Position numbers and translations under genes: made by a program | Shown: positions 1 through 8,561 of the stretch, in pieces | Layout: every line of letters starts with the position of its first letter | Numbering within the stretch: position 1 is the stretch's first letter | Assembly: GCA_031288495.1 (NCBI GenBank) | Contig: JAITRH010000063.1 | Coordinates: forward strand, 1-45,233 | Reading direction: 5' to 3' | DNA length: 45,233 nucleotides | Origin: Treponema sp. | GTDB taxonomy: Bacteria > Spirochaetota > Spirochaetia > Treponematales > Breznakiellaceae | Notes under the pieces: generated by a model | Databases searched by the model: none | What the model saw: only the letters and a program-made list of their open reading frames with translations | Told to the model about the DNA's origin: nothing

Positions 1-242
1 TATTCCGAGGCGTAGAGGTTCTTGATTACCTTGTCCTCCGCCACGCCCATGCCGGTCTCCGCCGCCGCCATCTTGGCCAGGGGTATCCGCTCCTTTGCCG
101 CGGCCCGCGCCGCTTCAAAAAATATGCTGTCCACCTCTTCCTGCCCGAAAGCCGCGTACTCTCCTTGAGCCGCCCGGATTTCCGCCAGCGCCTTTTTAAG
201 GCCCTCCGGTTCCGTTACCGGCTCATGTTTATTGTCTATCAT
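1..242 (-). CDS. adhE: Bifunctional acetaldehyde-CoA/alcohol dehydrogenase, N-terminal fragment (runs off the window)
   Basis: The minus strand from 242 encodes about 80 residues that match the beginning of AdhE. There is an acidic start, then a helix with FGQEEVDSIFFEAARAA, and then the family hallmark ETGMGVAEDKVIKNLYASE. AdhE reduces acetyl-CoA to acetaldehyde and then ethanol, re-oxidising NADH in fermentation. The ATG at 242 is chosen because GAGGGA lies about eight bases upstream; the ATG at 246 is out of frame. The rest of the gene lies beyond position 1, so completeness cannot be judged. The gene has its own strong promoter at 293-321, with an unusual repeat array over the leader. The identity is secure, since this N-terminal segment is very distinctive. 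Confidence 0.9.
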   Translation of the reverse strand, partial: MIDNKHEPVTEPEGLKKALAEIRAAQGEYAAFGQEEVDSIFFEAARAAAKERIPLAKMAAAETGMGVAEDKVIKNLYASE

Positions 243-255
243 ACATGTTCCCTCA

Positions 256-303
256 TTCGATACATAATAATCGATAATTGAATATCGATATAATAATATC
301 GAT
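256..303. repeat. Four TCGAT hexamers at exact 14-bp spacing in the adhE leader
   Basis: TTCGAT at 256 and ATCGAT at 270, 284 and 298 start exactly 14 bases apart; the intervening octamers are AT-rich and not conserved. The array covers the region from the -10 box to just before the ribosome binding site. Such regular short sites suggest cooperative binding of a regulator. No known operator was recognised. Confidence 0.7.
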
Positions 304-321
304 TATGACAATTTATGTCAA
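293..321 (-). promoter_or_regulatory. Sigma70-type promoter of adhE
   Basis: On the minus strand TTGACA (321-316) and TATTAT (298-293) are separated by exactly 17 bases. This is a near-consensus housekeeping promoter placed about 50 bases before the adhE start codon. The -35 box lies inside an inverted repeat and the -10 box touches the fourth member of a 14-bp repeat array, so regulation by a DNA-binding protein is likely. Confidence 0.7.
306..320. promoter_or_regulatory. Inverted repeat TGACA-N5-TGTCA over the adhE -35 box
   Basis: A perfect 5+5 bp inverted repeat with a 5-base centre overlaps the -35 hexamer. Its position would let a bound protein block RNA polymerase. It does not match the Rex consensus TTGTGAA-N-TTCACAA that often controls adhE, so the binding protein is unknown. 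Confidence 0.5.
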
Positions 322-377
322 ATGCTTCAATTAACCATAACTACTAGGCGTTTGACCGGTACCCTCGGTACCTTCAG

Positions 378-1643
378 CTAGTATTTTCGCAATATCTCCA
401 GGGGACGGAGTTTCCCAGCCCGGCGTGCAGGAATCCAGGAAGCGAGGATGGAACTGAGGATGGTAAAAATCCCGATGAGCGCCACCGCGGTCCAGTCAAT
501 AATAATAGGAATAGTTTCCAGATAGTACCCAGGGTCCAGGATTTTGACCGTTTCTTTCTGGAAGGGCCGGGAAAAAAATCCCAGCACCCCTTCCAATCCA
601 TGAATGATATGGTTGATACTGCTCCCCAAAAACAGCCCCGCGCCAATGCCGATGATTGCCCCGGTGAAGCCTGTCAGAAAAGAGCCCCAGAGAAAGATCC
701 GGCTTGTAGCTCCGGGACTTGCCCCGGCGGACTTGAGAACCGCAATGTCCCGCTGCCGTTCAATCACCAGCATGGAAGTGGCAGAAGATACGTTCACCGC
801 CGCCACGAGTACGATGAGGGCCATGATAAAGAGCAAGAGCTGCCGGGTGGATTCATAGGAACGGTACTGGGAGTGCTGGAGTTCCTTCCATGTGTACACA
901 CTGTACTCGGATCCCAAAAGTTTCTTCAAGAATGGGGCCATGGCATCGGCTTGGCGGTACGGGTCCTGCATCTTGACCATGAGGTATGATGAGGATAAGT
1001 CCGGGGGGAGTATCCTTTTACCCGCTTCATAGCCGATGATACACCAGAGGGCATCCAATTCCCGGTATCCCGAGGAGATGATCCCCCGGACGGTAAAAGG
1101 GGTCATCCGGGGGATGGTTCTGCCTTCAGAACTAAGCCGAATGGTCATGATTCGGATAGTATCCCCTATACCCACCTTGAGGGACCGTGCTAAGGCTTCC
1201 CCTAAGAGTACATCCTGGTCAGAGGCGATCTTTGCCTCCCCTGCCACGGTAACCAGGTAGGCGCTGCTTCCTGGATCCTCCCAGAAGGAGGGTTCAGTTG
1301 CCCGGATAGTCGCACCGGTTTTTCCCTGTTTACCCACCAGCACCCCCAAGCCGTGCTGTTCAGCCCAGACCCCCCGAATACGTTCCAGCTTCCCGATACG
1401 AGGAACCATGGAGTCAAGGTTGGCGGAGTTCCTGAAATTATAGATCTGTAAGTGGCCGGTTCCCAGCTCTAGGTACCGGTCGGTGATCCCAAAGATCATA
1501 CCATCCGCCAGGATGAGCGTAACGATGATGGGGACCAGACTCAAGGCGATCCCGGTGGCCGCGCCGAGGAGGTACCGGCCCCCCTCATGGGCTCGACCCA
1601 TGAGGTAACGAAGGGCAATGAAGAAACCAGCCCCGCCCTTCAT
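378..1643 (-). CDS. ABC transporter permease, LolC/LolE (FtsX) family
   Basis: This 421-residue protein has the LolC/E layout. One membrane helix lies near residues 24-48, followed by a periplasmic domain of roughly 210 residues and three C-terminal helices near 268-290, 315-340 and 383-405. The cytoplasmic motif RQRDIAVLKSAGAS and the closing PARRAGKLRPLEILRKY are typical of FtsX-type permeases. With the ATPase just upstream (ATGA overlap at 1640-1643) and the second permease at 2346-3740 it should form a complex that extracts lipoproteins from the inner membrane or exports a related substrate. Which permease is the LolC and which the LolE equivalent cannot be told from sequence, so no symbol is given. 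It is the last gene of the operon. Confidence 0.85.
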   Translation of the reverse strand: MKGGAGFFIALRYLMGRAHEGGRYLLGAATGIALSLVPIIVTLILADGMIFGITDRYLELGTGHLQIYNFRNSANLDSMVPRIGKLERIRGVWAEQHGLGVLVGKQGKTGATIRATEPSFWEDPGSSAYLVTVAGEAKIASDQDVLLGEALARSLKVGIGDTIRIMTIRLSSEGRTIPRMTPFTVRGIISSGYRELDALWCIIGYEAGKRILPPDLSSSYLMVKMQDPYRQADAMAPFLKKLLGSEYSVYTWKELQHSQYRSYESTRQLLLFIMALIVLVAAVNVSSATSMLVIERQRDIAVLKSAGASPGATSRIFLWGSFLTGFTGAIIGIGAGLFLGSSINHIIHGLEGVLGFFSRPFQKETVKILDPGYYLETIPIIIDWTAVALIGIFTILSSILASWIPARRAGKLRPLEILRKY

Positions 1644-2353
1644 GGCCGCCTCTGTGCCGGATCAAGGGTCTGCTGAGGCCCGATAAGCACCCCTCCCTCA
1701 AGGGTATACCGGTACATGGCCCGGCGGGCCACGGTTTCATCGTGGGTAACCACCATGAGGGTCTTGCCCCACTTCTCCGCCGCAGCATAGAGCAGTTCTG
1801 CTACGGCGGAACTGTTATCCGGGTCCAAATTGCCCGTGGGTTCATCTGCCAAGATCAGATCCGGATCGTTTACCAATGCCCGGGCCACTGCAACCCGCTG
1901 CCGTTCACCGCCGGAAAGGGCCGAGGGAAAATGGTGGAGCCGGGCATCCAGGTGTACCTCTTCCAGCAGGCGCCGGGCTTTTTCCAAGGCCGCCTTTTTC
2001 TTCATGCCTGTCATATAGGCCGGAAGCATCACGTTTTCCAGAGCCGTAAAATCTTTTAAGAGGTAATGAAACTGAAAGATGAAGCCCACCCGGTCCCGCC
2101 GGTACACGGAAAGGCTGCTTTCTGAGAGGCCGGTAATGTCCACCCCAGCGACTTCCACAGAACCGGCATCAGAGCGGTCAAGCCCGCCTAGAATATTAAG
2201 GAGCGTGCTCTTCCCGCTCCCGCTCTGACCGCTCACCGCCACGGTACTTCCCCTAATGACCCCAAAACTGATGCCTCGGAGTATATGCAGAGTTTCCGTA
2301 CCGGAGGTATAATCTTTTACCAGGCGCTTCACCCCTACGAGGAACTCACTCAT
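1640..2353 (-). CDS. lolD: ABC transporter ATP-binding protein, LolD family
   Basis: This 237-residue ATPase has all the ABC motifs: Walker [11 protein letters not shown], signature [15 protein letters not shown], Walker [13 protein letters not shown] and the H-loop in VVTHDE. The order and spacing match the LolD/MacB-ATPase group that energises FtsX-type permeases. The start MSEFLVG at 2353 is preferred over an in-frame start at 2434, because GGAGG sits nine bases before it and the longer form would add an unrelated tail overlapping the upstream permease. The gene overlaps the upstream permease by eight bases and the downstream one by four. This points to translational coupling and equal expression of the transporter parts. 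Confidence 0.9.
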   Translation of the reverse strand: MSEFLVGVKRLVKDYTSGTETLHILRGISFGVIRGSTVAVSGQSGSGKSTLLNILGGLDRSDAGSVEVAGVDITGLSESSLSVYRRDRVGFIFQFHYLLKDFTALENVMLPAYMTGMKKKAALEKARRLLEEVHLDARLHHFPSALSGGERQRVAVARALVNDPDLILADEPTGNLDPDNSSAVAELLYAAAEKWGKTLMVVTHDETVARRAMYRYTLEGGVLIGPQQTLDPAQRRP

Positions 2354-3740
2354 ACCGTAACACCTCCGCCGGCCTAGTCCGGGAAACCTTTCCAGAGGCA
2401 AACCAGGCCGCCAGTAGGGCAGACAAAAAACCAAAGAGGTATATCAGAAACACCTCCTGAGGTATGATCCTGGAAGGAATCTCTTTGATATAAAAAATCG
2501 CCGGTGAAAAGACCGCAAAGTCCTCTAAATCCGGAGAATGTCCCATGAGTACACCTGCCAAGGAATTCAAACCATGGATGATTCCATTCACCCCTGCTTC
2601 GAGGGCGGTAAAGCACTGGCTGATATGGGTCGCAATCAAAAGCCCTAAGGCCATACCAAGCCCTGCTCCGGTAAAACCGATGATAAAACCGTCCCAGACA
2701 AATACCAGCCGAACCGCCCGGTCTCCGGCACCCAGCGCTCGAAACAAACCAATCTCTTCCCGCCGTTCCAGAACCATCCGTCGCTGGGCCTGGAAGATAT
2801 TAAGGCCCACCACGATAAAGATGAGGCCCACCACCACAAACATGAGGAGTTTTTCAGTACGCAGAGCCCCGAAAAAAGCCCGGTTATACTCCCGCCAGGT
2901 ACTCAAGACCACAGGTTCTCCCGGAAGGGAGGCGGCCAAGACAGGGCGGATGAGCCCCGCTGCCCGGCTATCCTGCCAGCGGTTTTTGAGCTTAATCCCC
3001 AAGAACAGTGCCCCTCCCCCGAGGGTTTCTGCCGTGTCCAGGTTGATAAATCCCCAACCCAGATCGTATTCATAGAAGCCGGAACGGAAAATACCCCTTA
3101 CGGTGAGAGAGGAATCTGTAGCAGCGGCAGAGGCTTCCGGATCATCCCCTAAAAGACCGGCCACGGAAACCAGGGTAATTTCATCCCCCAGCCCTACCGA
3201 AAGACGCCTGGCTAGTTCAGCTCCAAGGAGGAGAGAGCCTTCGGTCCGCAGGTCAAAGGAACCGGCCTCAAATACGAGCTTTTCCGCCATACCCTGGTCG
3301 TGCTCCAGCACATCTGGAGGCAGTCCTCGGATGAGGGCCACCTGTGGTTCTCCCCGGTTTCCCCGGACAAGTCCATAGAATTCCCTCATGGGAGTAACTG
3401 ACCCAATCCCCGGAAGGCCGCTTAGAGGGAACATGACATCCTGCAAGGAGGACGGGTCTTTGGGCTCCGCTGCTTCAGGAACCGGCTCCTCTACCCTGAT
3501 ATGGTATGAAGCGATTTCCAGAATACTTTCGATAAAGCCCAGTTGAAAACCGTTCATTACTGCAAGGATTACCGTCAGGGCCAGTACGCCGGTGGCGATA
3601 CCTAAGACAGCAAGCATAGGAGAAGGAGAATTCCGGCGCTTCCTGGACATATACCGGGAGGCCACAAAGCCGATCCACCTCACATGGGGCAAGATGCCTC
3701 CTCCCCAAAGGGATTTCTGTACTACCGCAATGCGTTTCAC
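2346..3740 (-). CDS. ABC transporter permease, LolC/LolE (FtsX) family
   Basis: This 464-residue permease has a first helix near residues 42-66 (LAVLGIATGVLALTVILAVMNGF), a long extracytoplasmic domain, and three C-terminal helices. It carries the family motif LERREEIGLFRALGA. The start is a GTG at 3740, supported by AGGAA seven bases upstream. The protein is longer than the second permease of the locus (421 residues), and the two share the fold rather than close sequence. This fits a LolC/LolE heterodimer as opposed to a duplicated gene. It follows the secreted protein gene at 3803 after 62 bases. Confidence 0.85.
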   Translation of the reverse strand: MKRIAVVQKSLWGGGILPHVRWIGFVASRYMSRKRRNSPSPMLAVLGIATGVLALTVILAVMNGFQLGFIESILEIASYHIRVEEPVPEAAEPKDPSSLQDVMFPLSGLPGIGSVTPMREFYGLVRGNRGEPQVALIRGLPPDVLEHDQGMAEKLVFEAGSFDLRTEGSLLLGAELARRLSVGLGDEITLVSVAGLLGDDPEASAAATDSSLTVRGIFRSGFYEYDLGWGFINLDTAETLGGGALFLGIKLKNRWQDSRAAGLIRPVLAASLPGEPVVLSTWREYNRAFFGALRTEKLLMFVVVGLIFIVVGLNIFQAQRRMVLERREEIGLFRALGAGDRAVRLVFVWDGFIIGFTGAGLGMALGLLIATHISQCFTALEAGVNGIIHGLNSLAGVLMGHSPDLEDFAVFSPAIFYIKEIPSRIIPQEVFLIYLFGFLSALLAAWFASGKVSRTRPAEVLRYE

Positions 3741-3802
3741 CTAGGTTCCTTTCATAGATACTATGGGAGGCCGAAAGCCTCCGAGGGATGGGCCCTCTCC
3801 GC

Positions 3803-5011
3803 TTAAGGACGGACCCGTTCTTCCGATATTTTACGGCCATCTTCCCAGACAGCCCGGAGGATTAACCTCCCGTTCATATATAACTCTTCGATTTCCTGCC
3901 CCTTATCCTTACGGACAAGCCGTTCCAAAACCCCCTTGAGGTAATTCCGTTCCAAGATACGATCCCCGGCTTCATCGTAGGTGTATTCAATGCGCCGTTC
4001 CTCTTCTCCGGCCTTCCAGTCTACCGAAGCCAGCCGGTCCCCGTTCCAGGTATTGTGGATATCCCTTACAATGGTCCCGGCTTCATCCTGGGTGATCTCC
4101 GTTACTATCCGTCCTCGCTCGTCGGTGGTGTATATCACGCGATCACCCGCATGCGGGGCCTCCAAGAAAAGGTCCTGCATGAATTCCGAACCATAAGCCG
4201 TACTGGGGCTGACAAACGCCGCTTTTTGTTCCTCCACCGCAGCTTGAAGCCCAAGATGGGGAAAGTGCAGCCGGGTTAAACCGGTATCCGTAGAAACCTC
4301 CTGATGATACACTCGCTCTACCGCTCGCAGGGCATGGGAACGGCTATACCGGTAATAGTCGCTCAGCACCGGTTCGATCTTTTCTTCCATGGCTCCGGAG
4401 GATGCATCCTCCCCTCCTTCAACCGGGACAGCAGTTTTGAGCCGGGTTTCCGCCCGAATAAGCAGTTGCTGGCTATAGAAGTAGGCGGTGATGGTTTCAG
4501 TACCATCCTCGGCAATGTGGCGTTCTTCCCGAAGCAGGTTAGTGCCATTAAGAACATCATAGATTTCGATGAATCCGGTGAACCCTTTTTTTTCAGGGCT
4601 AGATTCCGGAGGCGGTTCTTCTGAAGCAGGGGCCGGTTCACCTTCCTCATCAGGCTCCGGTATGGGGATACTCACCAAAGAGGAAACCAGCATGGTCTTC
4701 CCCTGCTCATTCCTGAAGATCCATTGCCGCCGGGATTCCTCCCCATCTTCATAAAGGGTGTGCAATTCGATTCGGTATGAGGGCCGGTAATAGGCTTGTA
4801 GAGGTTCGGGAAGATCCAGGGCAGCCATGAACTCCACCGAAAGGCAGTATTGGTTTCGTAATGCCGCAAGCCGGGAGGAAATGCCCTCTAAGATCATTCC
4901 TGCAGCATTGGAACGATACCAATCCACCGGCGCGGCATCTCTGGTCGTGGTTATAAGTAAGACCAGCGCGAGTCCATAGCCCTTACGCAAGGCCGACAAA
5001 TTCCAGGGCAT
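3803..5011 (-). CDS. Secreted hypothetical protein with YD-like C-terminal repeats
   Basis: I do not recognise a named family. The 402-residue product starts with a likely signal peptide (basic NLSALRKGYG followed by LALVLLITTT) and has no lipobox cysteine. The middle is acidic, with a Pro/Glu-rich stretch near residues 125-150. The C-terminal third has short units of the type YTYDEAGDR, YLKGVLERL and YMNGRLILR, which resemble YD or MORN-like beta repeats. The ATG at 5011 is used because the upstream alternative at 5026 is TTG and lacks a ribosome site. It overlaps the end of ftsY by 29 bases. Lying directly before a Lol-type exporter, it may be a periplasmic or outer-membrane partner of that system, which is inference. 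Confidence 0.65.
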   Translation of the reverse strand: MPWNLSALRKGYGLALVLLITTTRDAAPVDWYRSNAAGMILEGISSRLAALRNQYCLSVEFMAALDLPEPLQAYYRPSYRIELHTLYEDGEESRRQWIFRNEQGKTMLVSSLVSIPIPEPDEEGEPAPASEEPPPESSPEKKGFTGFIEIYDVLNGTNLLREERHIAEDGTETITAYFYSQQLLIRAETRLKTAVPVEGGEDASSGAMEEKIEPVLSDYYRYSRSHALRAVERVYHQEVSTDTGLTRLHFPHLGLQAAVEEQKAAFVSPSTAYGSEFMQDLFLEAPHAGDRVIYTTDERGRIVTEITQDEAGTIVRDIHNTWNGDRLASVDWKAGEEERRIEYTYDEAGDRILERNYLKGVLERLVRKDKGQEIEELYMNGRLILRAVWEDGRKISEERVRP

Positions 5012-5870
5012 AACGGTGAGGATCAAAGGGATGTATATCCGGGTATTTTTCCCCGGTACAGATAAAAATCACCGGCAGTTTGAGCTCCTCGGCCAGGGAA
5101 AAAACCACCCCTCCCTTAGCACTGGAGTCGTATTTGGTCAGGATAACCCCATCAAGGGGAACTGCGTGGTGAAAGGTTGCCGCCTGAACCAGGGCATTCC
5201 TACCGGTGGTAGCATCCAGCACGAGCCATTTGATATACCGGGCTCCTTCAGCCTTGGATTCCACTACCCGATCTATCTTCTTTAATTCCTCCACCAGGGC
5301 GGATTTGGTATGCATCCGGCCTGCGGTATCCCCAATGATTAGGTCCCCAGCCCCTGAACGAGCCGCTTCAATGGCATCATAGATCACCGCTGCCGGATCA
5401 CCGCCGTGTTTGTGGGCCACTACCCGTACCCCCAGGCGCTCGCCGTGGATTTTAAGCTGATCAATGGCGGCAGCCCGGAAAGTATCCCCCGCCGCGAGAA
5501 TCGGTTTTTTATGCTGAGAACGATACCGATCCGCCAATTTAGCCGCCGTAGTGGTTTTTCCCACTCCGTTCACCCCTAACAAGAGAATCACCTGTAAGGT
5601 TTCTGCAGGCATGTCCAGGGATACCGTGGTACCCTGTCCTAGTTCTAGGAGCAGTTCTTCCAGCAGTTTGGCTAAACCCTTCCGTACCCCCTGGGCTTCG
5701 GTGATCTTTTCTTTTTTACAGAGGGTCCGTAAGGTATCCACGGTCTTGTAGGCCCCTGCAGCTCCAAAATCACCTTCTACCAGTAGATCCGTCAATTCTT
5801 CAAATAATGATTCGGAAACGACATTTTGGATACCAAAAAATTTCTTTAAGCGTTGGGCAAAACTTCCCAT
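4983..5870 (-). CDS. ftsY: Signal recognition particle receptor FtsY
   Basis: The product is the SRP receptor GTPase that docks ribosome-SRP complexes at the membrane. The NG domain is complete: a helical N domain in residues 1-90, G1 GVNGVGKTTTAAKL, the AGDTFRAAA motif, G3 DTAGRMHTK, G4 TKYD, and the closing GEKYPDIHPFDPHRYALEFVGL. At about 295 residues it lacks the long acidic A domain of the E. coli protein, as in many bacteria. The second ATG (5870) is preferred, because AGGA is eight bases before it but only two before the ATG at 5876. The gene lies between a PEGA-domain protein gene and a secreted protein gene that overlaps its 3' end. Confidence 0.92.
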   Translation of the reverse strand: MGSFAQRLKKFFGIQNVVSESLFEELTDLLVEGDFGAAGAYKTVDTLRTLCKKEKITEAQGVRKGLAKLLEELLLELGQGTTVSLDMPAETLQVILLLGVNGVGKTTTAAKLADRYRSQHKKPILAAGDTFRAAAIDQLKIHGERLGVRVVAHKHGGDPAAVIYDAIEAARSGAGDLIIGDTAGRMHTKSALVEELKKIDRVVESKAEGARYIKWLVLDATTGRNALVQAATFHHAVPLDGVILTKYDSSAKGGVVFSLAEELKLPVIFICTGEKYPDIHPFDPHRYALEFVGLA

Positions 5871-5894
5871 GGTCATGATCCTTCTTCTTTACCG

Positions 5895-7361
5895 CTACTG
5901 TTTTGCTAGGAAGGCCGCATCTTCACCACCGGTCCTGATATAACGGAATATACGGTAAAAGGTTTCAGCTAAAGCCACCCCGGCAACGATACTTGTTCCT
6001 ATGGAAATATAATACCGGGTCAGGGACCCCTCATACAAATCAGGGTTACCCGTCCTATTGTAGGCGTTTATATGAGCAGTGGCTATCCCGTTTATGACAA
6101 AGGCCACCGGCAAGGCAATCCAGAATCTTCCATAGGCACTGTACAGGCGCCTTCGGGATTTTTCTACCCGCTGTTCCTCTGCACTATGGCTTGGTTTGGG
6201 TTTTACCGTCAGGGTGGCCTGGTTTGTTTCGGCCTGTTCTTCTCCCTGAATGAGCACCGATGCCACCTTTCCTTCGGGGGTTTCAATCTGGAAATGCTCC
6301 AATGCGGTGAGGGGTATTTTTACCGGTAACGGGGTCTCTCCCCGATAGAGGGCCCCCTGGTACACCTTGGCTTCCCCGGGAACCGCTATGGTAAGGGATC
6401 CGTAACTCAAAGGCTGTAAATTAATATACAACTCTGCTAATTCCCCCTCAATAAGGTCCAAAGGCATGCTAAGGGGCTTATAGTTATCCGCAAAGCTCTC
6501 AATCTCTATGGAACCAGGGGGGTATTCCCGGGGGCCTACGGTACCCCGGCCTGCAAAGGAGCCGTCTACCAAGAGGATGGCCTCTTCCGGCTTGGTGTGG
6601 ACCAAGAGGGACGCAGGTGGGGCTTCAGAAACCACTGCTACAAGCCTATTGGCCAATTCATCCACCGCCTGGACCATATCCTCGCTGGAGAAAATACTGC
6701 TGTCTTCATACTGAAAGGAGTCGGTATACAGGGTATATAGTTTCACGCTGATATATAAACGACTATGAAATGTCGCAATAGTCCCGGCAAGAAAGGCATC
6801 GGCCTTTTGGTTGACACAAAACCGGTATTCTCCTCCGGGCTTGGGCGGAGGCGGAAAAGTACCTTTCAGCATATCATCGGTAAACTTAAAAGCCGGTCTC
6901 TCCGCGATAAGCGGTACCTCGGCTTCAGCCTTACCCAGGGCTTCTTCAAGTTTCTGGATCTCCTGCTCCAGGGTCTTGAGATTTTTTCGATATTTCCACG
7001 GAGGATCCCCTCCAAAAAGCAGCTTGTCCCGTTCCCCTCGTTTTGCCACCAGCGTTTTAGCCGCCGCAGCCTTGGACTTGGACCATGCGTAATGGGTATA
7101 ATAGAGGTACTCCTCAGAAGGCCGGATCCGATGATCCACTTTTTTCAAGGCTTCCACGAGGTTTCGGGTCATGACTTCCCCTAAAAGCTGCTGGGAAGGG
7201 GGAAGAGCAGAAACATCCAAAGCAGTTACGGACAAGACCCATTCCTTGTTCTGAGTTGGGGGGGGCTCCCCGGCATCGGTCCTGCCCAACCCTTGTACTG
7301 GTCCGCATACAGGCCAAAACAGGAGGATGAGCAAAAAACAAGCCGTCCTTAGAACCAGCAT
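5895..7361 (-). CDS. PEGA-domain membrane-associated protein
   Basis: The 488-residue protein begins with a signal peptide (MLVLRTACFLLILLFWPVCG). Residues 40-270 are a lysine-rich, partly coiled region that includes LAKAEAE-type heptads. A PEGA-like domain near 270-350 (LVHTKPEEAILLVDGS, then PREYPPGSIEIE) follows. Two hydrophobic segments lie near the C-terminus (FWIALPVAFVINGIA and YYISIGTSIVAGVAL). PEGA domains occur in surface and envelope proteins. The start at 7361 is chosen for its signal peptide; an in-frame start at 7592 would overlap prfB. The function is unknown; an envelope role is inferred. Confidence 0.7.
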   Translation of the reverse strand: MLVLRTACFLLILLFWPVCGPVQGLGRTDAGEPPPTQNKEWVLSVTALDVSALPPSQQLLGEVMTRNLVEALKKVDHRIRPSEEYLYYTHYAWSKSKAAAAKTLVAKRGERDKLLFGGDPPWKYRKNLKTLEQEIQKLEEALGKAEAEVPLIAERPAFKFTDDMLKGTFPPPPKPGGEYRFCVNQKADAFLAGTIATFHSRLYISVKLYTLYTDSFQYEDSSIFSSEDMVQAVDELANRLVAVVSEAPPASLLVHTKPEEAILLVDGSFAGRGTVGPREYPPGSIEIESFADNYKPLSMPLDLIEGELAELYINLQPLSYGSLTIAVPGEAKVYQGALYRGETPLPVKIPLTALEHFQIETPEGKVASVLIQGEEQAETNQATLTVKPKPSHSAEEQRVEKSRRRLYSAYGRFWIALPVAFVINGIATAHINAYNRTGNPDLYEGSLTRYYISIGTSIVAGVALAETFYRIFRYIRTGGEDAAFLAKQ

Positions 7362-7398
7362 TTTTCTTCTGAGGCTCCTTCCAGCATAACCTGCACCC

Positions 7399-8506
7399 TT
7401 AGACCTGGGAATTCCATGCAAAACGCAAGTACTCCTCGATAAACAGATCGATATCCCCATCCATGACCGCTTGTATATTACCGCTCTCCGTCTTGGTCCG
7501 GTAATCCTTAACCAGGGTATAGGGTTGGAAGACGTAAGAACGGATCTGATTCCCCCAGGAAATATCCTTCTTTTCCTGGGCAAACTTTTCATGTTCCTTT
7601 TCTTTTTCCTGCCGGTAATAGGTATAGAGCCGGGCCTTGAGCATACTCATGGCAATGGCCCGGTTTTTGATCTGGCTCCGCTCATTCTGGCAGGCTACCA
7701 CGATTCCTGTGGGAAGGTGGGTAAACCGGACCGCGCTGTCCGTCTTGTTGATATGCTGCCCGCCCGCCCCCCCTGAACGGTAGGTATCCACTCGGAGATC
7801 TTCCGGTCTAATGATTACTTCTACGGAATCGTCGATTACCGGGAAAATGTATGCTGAGGCAAAGGACGTGTGCCGCCTCGCATTAGCGTCAAAAGGAGAA
7901 ATGCGAACCAGCCGATGTACCCCGGATTCGCCTTTGAGGTAGCCGTAGGCATAATCCCCTTCGAGCCGAGCCGTAGCGGACTTGATACCCCCTTCCGCTT
8001 CCAGCCGATCCACCTCTTCGATGGAAAATCCCTTTCGTTCTGCCCAGCGAAGGTACATACGGTAGAGCATCTGAGACCAGTCACAGGCTTCAGTACCTCC
8101 TGCACCGGAATGAATGGTGAGGAAACAGCCGTTTTTATCCACTTCTCCACCCATGAGTTCAAAAATATTCTGCCTTTTATATCGGGCACAGAGTTCCGTC
8201 AAGGTAGTCTCGATTTCCTCATCCTGAGACTCGTCTTTGGCTTCTGCGGCCAGTTCGTAGAGTACTACCAGATCATCGATCTCCCTTCGCAGGCTTCTCC
8301 ACGGTTCATACCGACCCTTGAGGAGCTTGAGTTCCCCCATGAGTTTTTCCGCCTGCCCCGGATCATTCCAAAAGTCTGGGGTTCCCGCTTTTTGTTCCAG
8401 TTCCCCTATGCGCTGTCCAAAGGAAGCGTCCTCAAAGACGCCTCCAGGTTTCATAGATTTGAGCCCTCAAACTTTCAATAGGGGCGCCTAATTCAGATAA
8501 CAACAT
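7399..8506 (-). CDS. prfB: Peptide chain release factor 2, expressed through a programmed +1 frameshift
   Basis: RF2 recognises UGA and UAA stop codons and releases the peptide. Frame one starts at ATG 8506 behind AGGAAAGG, encodes 24 codons and stops at TGA 8434-8432. Slipping by one base on CTT joins it to the main frame (8433-7399) and gives a protein of about 368 residues, close to the 365 of E. coli RF2. The main frame has the UGA-specific SPF tripeptide (near residue 203) and the catalytic GGQ (near 248). An internal ATG at 8454 would give a truncated 351-residue protein and is not the real start. The frameshift makes RF2 synthesis self-regulating. Confidence 0.93.
8432..8445 (-). promoter_or_regulatory. 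RF2 programmed +1 frameshift site
   Basis: The minus strand reads GGAGG CGT CTT TGA G. A Shine-Dalgarno-like GGAGG lies three bases before CTT, and CTT precedes an in-frame UGA. This is the known RF2 autoregulatory slip site. When RF2 is scarce, the ribosome pauses on UGA and moves forward one base. Confidence 0.9.
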
Positions 8507-8561
8507 AACACCTTTCCTTATAGTTCCTGCTGCAATGGGTTTATACCGGCAACCTTTGGAC

